Part shown: one piece after another, positions 61,391 to 64,000 of the stretch
How the letters are laid out: every line of letters starts with the position of its first letter
Position numbering within the stretch: the stretch's first letter is position 1
Source: an uncultured Sphaerochaeta sp.
GTDB taxonomy: Bacteria > Spirochaetota > Spirochaetia > Sphaerochaetales > Sphaerochaetaceae
Assembly (NCBI RefSeq): GCF_963666015.1
Contig: NZ_OY762555.1
Location: forward strand, 2,046,001-2,110,000
Reading direction: 5' to 3'
Length of the DNA: 64,000 bases
Program-made: the position numbers and the translations under genes
The notes under the pieces: model-generated
Database searches by the model: none
What the model saw: the letters and a program-made list of their open reading frames with translations, nothing else
What the model was told of the DNA's origin: nothing

Positions 61391-62341
61391 ATGGATAAGA
61401 AAGAATTGAAGGACGGCTTGTATGCCGTATTGCATACCAGTAAGGGTGACATCACACTATTCCTTGAGAGCAAGAAAGCTCCAATGACTACTGCAAACTT
61501 TGTTGGGCTTGCAGAGGGATCTTTGAATGTGAATGGGGAAGGAAAGCCTTTCTATACCAATCTATCCTTCCATCGGGTCATTGAAAACTTCATGATCCAA
61601 GGTGGATGCCCGAAAGGGAATGGGACAGGAGGTCCTGGATATACGTTCCCAGACGAGTTCGATGATTCATTGAAACATACCGAACCAGGTGTTCTCTCCA
61701 TGGCCAACGCTGGACCCGGAACAAATGGAAGCCAATTTTTTATCACACATGTGGCGACTCCCTGGTTGGATGGTAAGCATTCCGTCTTTGGTCATGTTGT
61801 AGATGGCATGGATGTAGTGAACTCCATTGCGCAAGGTGATAAGCTCAATCGTGTTGAGATTGTACGTGTAGGAAAGGATGCGGAGGCATTCGAAGTCTCT
61901 CGTGAGATCTTTACCCAGTATGTACTTGCAGCAGAGGAGAAGAACAAGAGCCGTGAAGCTAAGGAAAAAGAGAAGCTTGAGAAGGAACTGAAGAATCGCT
62001 GGCCTGATGCAAAAGTGACAGAGACAGGTCTTCGGTATGTAGTAAAGAAGGACGGTGAAGGAAAGAAAAGCCCGAAACAAGGCCAGACGGTTACTGTTCA
62101 CTATACTGGTTCCTTGCTTGATGGAAGGATTTTTGATAGTTCGGTGCAGAGGGGAACACCTGCACAGTTTGCAATCGGTCAGGTAATTGAAGGGTGGAAT
62201 GAGGCCTTAAAAACTATGACTGTCGGTGAACAGCGGACCCTGATCATCCCCCCTGAGCTCGGATACGGGACCATGGGATATCCAGGGGTTATCCCTCCCA
62301 ACTCCTATCTGATTTTCGATGTGGAGTTGATAAAGTTTTAA
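61391..62341 (+). CDS. Dual peptidyl-prolyl isomerase: cyclophilin-FKBP fusion
   Basis: 316 residues. Cyclophilin domain about 8-160 ([31 protein letters not shown]), a charged helical linker about 170-205 ([18 protein letters not shown]), then an FKBP domain about 215-316 ([34 protein letters not shown]). No signal peptide, so cytoplasmic. Fusions in this order (CFBP type) have been reported from Treponema denticola and Flavobacterium. It follows parB by 18 bp. Confidence 0.95.
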   Translation: MDKKELKDGLYAVLHTSKGDITLFLESKKAPMTTANFVGLAEGSLNVNGEGKPFYTNLSFHRVIENFMIQGGCPKGNGTGGPGYTFPDEFDDSLKHTEPGVLSMANAGPGTNGSQFFITHVATPWLDGKHSVFGHVVDGMDVVNSIAQGDKLNRVEIVRVGKDAEAFEVSREIFTQYVLAAEEKNKSREAKEKEKLEKELKNRWPDAKVTETGLRYVVKKDGEGKKSPKQGQTVTVHYTGSLLDGRIFDSSVQRGTPAQFAIGQVIEGWNEALKTMTVGEQRTLIIPPELGYGTMGYPGVIPPNSYLIFDVELIKF

Positions 62342-62366
62342 TTATATATATAAGAAGGAGATACTT

Positions 62367-63719
62367 GTGAAAGAGAAGGCTGTTCATTACGTCTGTAGCC
62401 AATGTGGCAGGGTTGAGACAAAATGGTTGGGACGCTGTCCAGACTGCGGAAGTTGGAACACCTTTGAAGAGGAAGCGGTAAGTAAACCTTCCGATGGCAA
62501 ACGTGCTGTGATCAGCACCGCTACCAAGCCTGTGAGTTTGGAGGAAGTTGCCATTGATCCTTTGTTCCGTTATGAGACAGGTATCAGTGAACTTGACCGG
62601 GTACTTGGTGGAGGAGTCATGCGTGGCTCTTCCATCCTCCTTGGGGGAGAGCCGGGTATCGGCAAGTCCACCTTAATGCTCCAGGTCCTTGAAAAGTGCT
62701 CGAGCGGACGGAAAGTGCTCTACATTTCCGGAGAGGAGTCACCAAGTCAGGTTAAGCTTCGTGCCCAACGACTCGAACTCAATCTTTCATCCATCTCCAT
62801 TTTTTGTGATACCAGGGTGGAAGTGGTGGTAAGTATATTGAGTGAAGAGAAGCCTGATGTAGTTGTGGTTGATTCATTGCAGACACTCACCACTGATGAG
62901 ATCCCTTCCCCTGCCGGGTCAGTAAACCAAATCCGATCTTGCTCGACTACCTTGGTTGGACTCTGTAAACAGTTGGGAATATCGCTGTTTCTCATTGGGC
63001 ATGTGACGAAGGAAGGGGTTTTGGCTGGCCCGAAAGTCATCGAACATCTGGTTGATACCGTAATCTACTTTGAGCAGATTTCCAGTGGAATTCGGTTGAT
63101 TCGAGCTGCAAAAAATCGGTTTGGCTCAGTTGATGAAATCGGTATTTTCAGTATGCATGAGAAAGGGCTCAGCCCTGTGGCAAATCCATCCTCATTCTTT
63201 ATCACCGATAGGCTTACAAAGGACATTCCCCCTGGGATATCCTATACCCCGGTTCTTGAAGGGTCACGGACATTTCTAGTAGAAATCCAGGCACTGACTA
63301 CCAGTGCCAAGAATGGGTATACCCGCATCTATTCAGACAGAATTGATACAGCCAGGGTTACCCGCGTTGCTGCAATTTTGGAGCGACATGCAGGCCTTCG
63401 GCTCAGCGACCAGGATATCTATGTCAATGTAGCCGGTGGGATGAAACTCAGCGAGGTGTCCATTGAGTTGCCCCTTGCCCTTGCCCTCTGGTCTGCCTTG
63501 ACCAACAAGAGTATACCCAAGGCATTGGTTAGCTATGGGGAGCTTAGCCTGGCGGGAGAAGTGAGGGGTGTTGGGTTTCCTGACAAGAGAGAGAAGGCGG
63601 CAAAAGAGCTGGGGTTCAAACGTTCAATAGTCCCCAGAGTAAGTACTCGCTCCCCATTAGTCCAGCATGCTTGCACTACCATAAAAGAAGCTCTGGATCT
63701 TATGAATTCAATGAAGTGA
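62367..63719 (+). CDS. radA: DNA repair protein RadA
   Basis: 450 residues from a GTG with AAGGAG upstream. A zinc finger (CSQCGRVETKWLGRCPDC), a RecA-like ATPase with Walker A GGEPGIGKSTL, the RadA-specific KNRFG motif (AAKNRFGSVDEIG), and a C-terminal Lon-protease-like domain without a catalytic Ser. It drives branch migration in recombination. Last gene of the parA-parB-CFBP-radA run. Confidence 0.96.
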   Translation: MKEKAVHYVCSQCGRVETKWLGRCPDCGSWNTFEEEAVSKPSDGKRAVISTATKPVSLEEVAIDPLFRYETGISELDRVLGGGVMRGSSILLGGEPGIGKSTLMLQVLEKCSSGRKVLYISGEESPSQVKLRAQRLELNLSSISIFCDTRVEVVVSILSEEKPDVVVVDSLQTLTTDEIPSPAGSVNQIRSCSTTLVGLCKQLGISLFLIGHVTKEGVLAGPKVIEHLVDTVIYFEQISSGIRLIRAAKNRFGSVDEIGIFSMHEKGLSPVANPSSFFITDRLTKDIPPGISYTPVLEGSRTFLVEIQALTTSAKNGYTRIYSDRIDTARVTRVAAILERHAGLRLSDQDIYVNVAGGMKLSEVSIELPLALALWSALTNKSIPKALVSYGELSLAGEVRGVGFPDKREKAAKELGFKRSIVPRVSTRSPLVQHACTTIKEALDLMNSMK

Positions 63720-63750
63720 TTACATAGTAAGCAATACAAGATAAAAAATA

Positions 63751-63875
63751 ACAAATAAAAGAAATAAATTTATTAATAAAGAGTTAGAAAAAGGCCGTAT
63801 CTAGCGATACGATACAAATAAAAGAAATAAATTTATTAATAAAGAGTTAGAAAAAGGCCGTATCTAGCGATACGA
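63751..63875. repeat. 63-bp tandem duplication carrying terminator stems
   Basis: Two direct copies (63751-63813 and 63814-63876) agree at 62 of 63 positions. Each contains CGTATC-TAGC-GATACG, the stem of a terminator. The first copy is cut off from the CCTTT arm that completes the stem in the second. Confidence 0.97.
63796..63811 (-). terminator. Duplicated terminator stem (first copy)
   Basis: CGTATC-TAGC-GATACG. On the minus strand it is followed by GGCCTTTTTC, so it can still act for leftward transcription; on the plus strand no T tract follows. Confidence 0.65.
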
Positions 63876-63880
63876 CCTTT
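63853..63880. terminator. Bidirectional terminator between radA and the edge gene
   Basis: AAAGG-c-CGTATC / GATACG-a-CCTTT around a TAGC loop. Plus strand reads on into CCTTTCT, minus strand into CCTTTTTC. It can end both radA and the leftward gene at the window edge. Confidence 0.8.
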
Positions 63881-63903
63881 CTAGTTATGTTCGTTAGCTT
63901 TCC

Positions 63904-64000
63904 TTATGAACCAAGCATACTGAGAAGAATGGGGAATATGACTACATTTCCGATGGATGCCAATAAGCTTGTATAGAGGAATACGAGAAGTGTATGTAAT
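63904..64000 (-). CDS. C-terminal end of an unknown membrane protein (5' end outside window)
   Basis: A minus-strand frame is open from the window edge to TAA at 63904-63906: 31 residues, highly hydrophobic (LLVFLYTSLLASIGNVVIFP, then ILLSMLGS), consistent with a last membrane helix. The terminator stems at 63853-63880 and 63796-63811 lie just downstream in this direction. Too short to name. Confidence 0.5.
   Translation of the reverse strand, partial: LHTLLVFLYTSLLASIGNVVIFPILLSMLGS

Noticed and set aside
1..64000. CRISPR arrays, insertion sequences, prophage genes, tRNA or rRNA genes
   Set aside because: No regularly spaced repeats, transposase or phage-type genes, terminal inverted repeats, or RNA-gene motifs were recognised in either strand.

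Overview
The window reads as an origin-proximal chromosome segment from a spirochaete, most like a Sphaerochaeta-type free-living fermenter. This is inferred from gene content and protein character, not from a search. Pointers are anaerobic metabolism (class III ribonucleotide reductase, Fe-S serine dehydratase, the DUF39/NIL homocysteine route), a MurA with Asp instead of the catalytic Cys, a cyclophilin-FKBP fusion of a kind reported in Treponema denticola, and the cluster rpmH-rnpA / yidC-jag / dnaA-dnaN-recF / gyrBA / parAB. No mobile element, CRISPR, rRNA or tRNA was seen.

Layout. 0-5.2 kb (+): CorA end, GNAT, CNNM/CorC, leuS. 5.2-10.3 kb (-): a fused DAHP synthase-prephenate dehydratase, DUF4416, a lipoprotein, serine dehydratase, an exported unknown. 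10.3-18.1 kb: nth (+), then a six-gene leftward methionine operon: COG3323, DUF39, NIL-ferredoxin, UPF0280, metH, metF. 18.2-24.2 kb (+): pth, a very large GH13-like protein, a dicarboxylate/amino-acid symporter, a membrane protein. 24.2-29.5 kb (-): aldo/keto reductase, gpmI, pepP, lgt. 29.6-33.1 kb (+): ctp, rsmE, a sigma-54 activator without a DNA-binding domain. 33.1-35.9 kb (-): feoA-feoA-feoB plus a small Cys-rich protein, with two matching operators. 35.9-39.2 kb (-): diguanylate cyclase, a DnaA-box-rich intergenic region, murA. 39.3-46.4 kb: pfkB kinase, MFS transporter with a winged-helix regulator, metK behind a SAM-II-like leader, nrdDG behind a cobalamin riboswitch. 46.4-53.9 kb (-): jag, yidC, rnpA, rpmH, dciA-like, recF, dnaN, oriC, dnaA. 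54-64 kb (+): gyrB, gyrA, four parS sites, nfu (-), parA, parB, cyclophilin-FKBP, radA, then a 63-bp tandem repeat and the end of an unknown membrane gene (-).

How it works together. The strand switch between dnaA and gyrB, the DnaA boxes with a DnaA-trio tract between dnaN and dnaA, and parS/parAB mark the replication origin. Methionine metabolism is a strong theme. The DUF39/NIL/UPF0280 genes should make homocysteine from aspartate semialdehyde, MetH/MetF methylate it, and MetK makes SAM, apparently with SAM feedback at the metK leader. B12 links two pathways: MetH needs it, and a B12 riboswitch sits before the B12-independent NrdD.

The observations I rate highest are: (1) a recurrent promoter layout in which -35/-10 elements lie so close to the ATG that transcription should start at the start codon (dnaA, parA, lgt, the winged-helix regulator, the DAHP synthase fusion), implying leaderless mRNAs; (2) a SAM-II-like pseudoknot with a complete switching model before metK; (3) a second DnaA-box cluster 14 kb from oriC; (4) the complete anaerobic methionine operon; (5) the DAHPS-PDT fusion.
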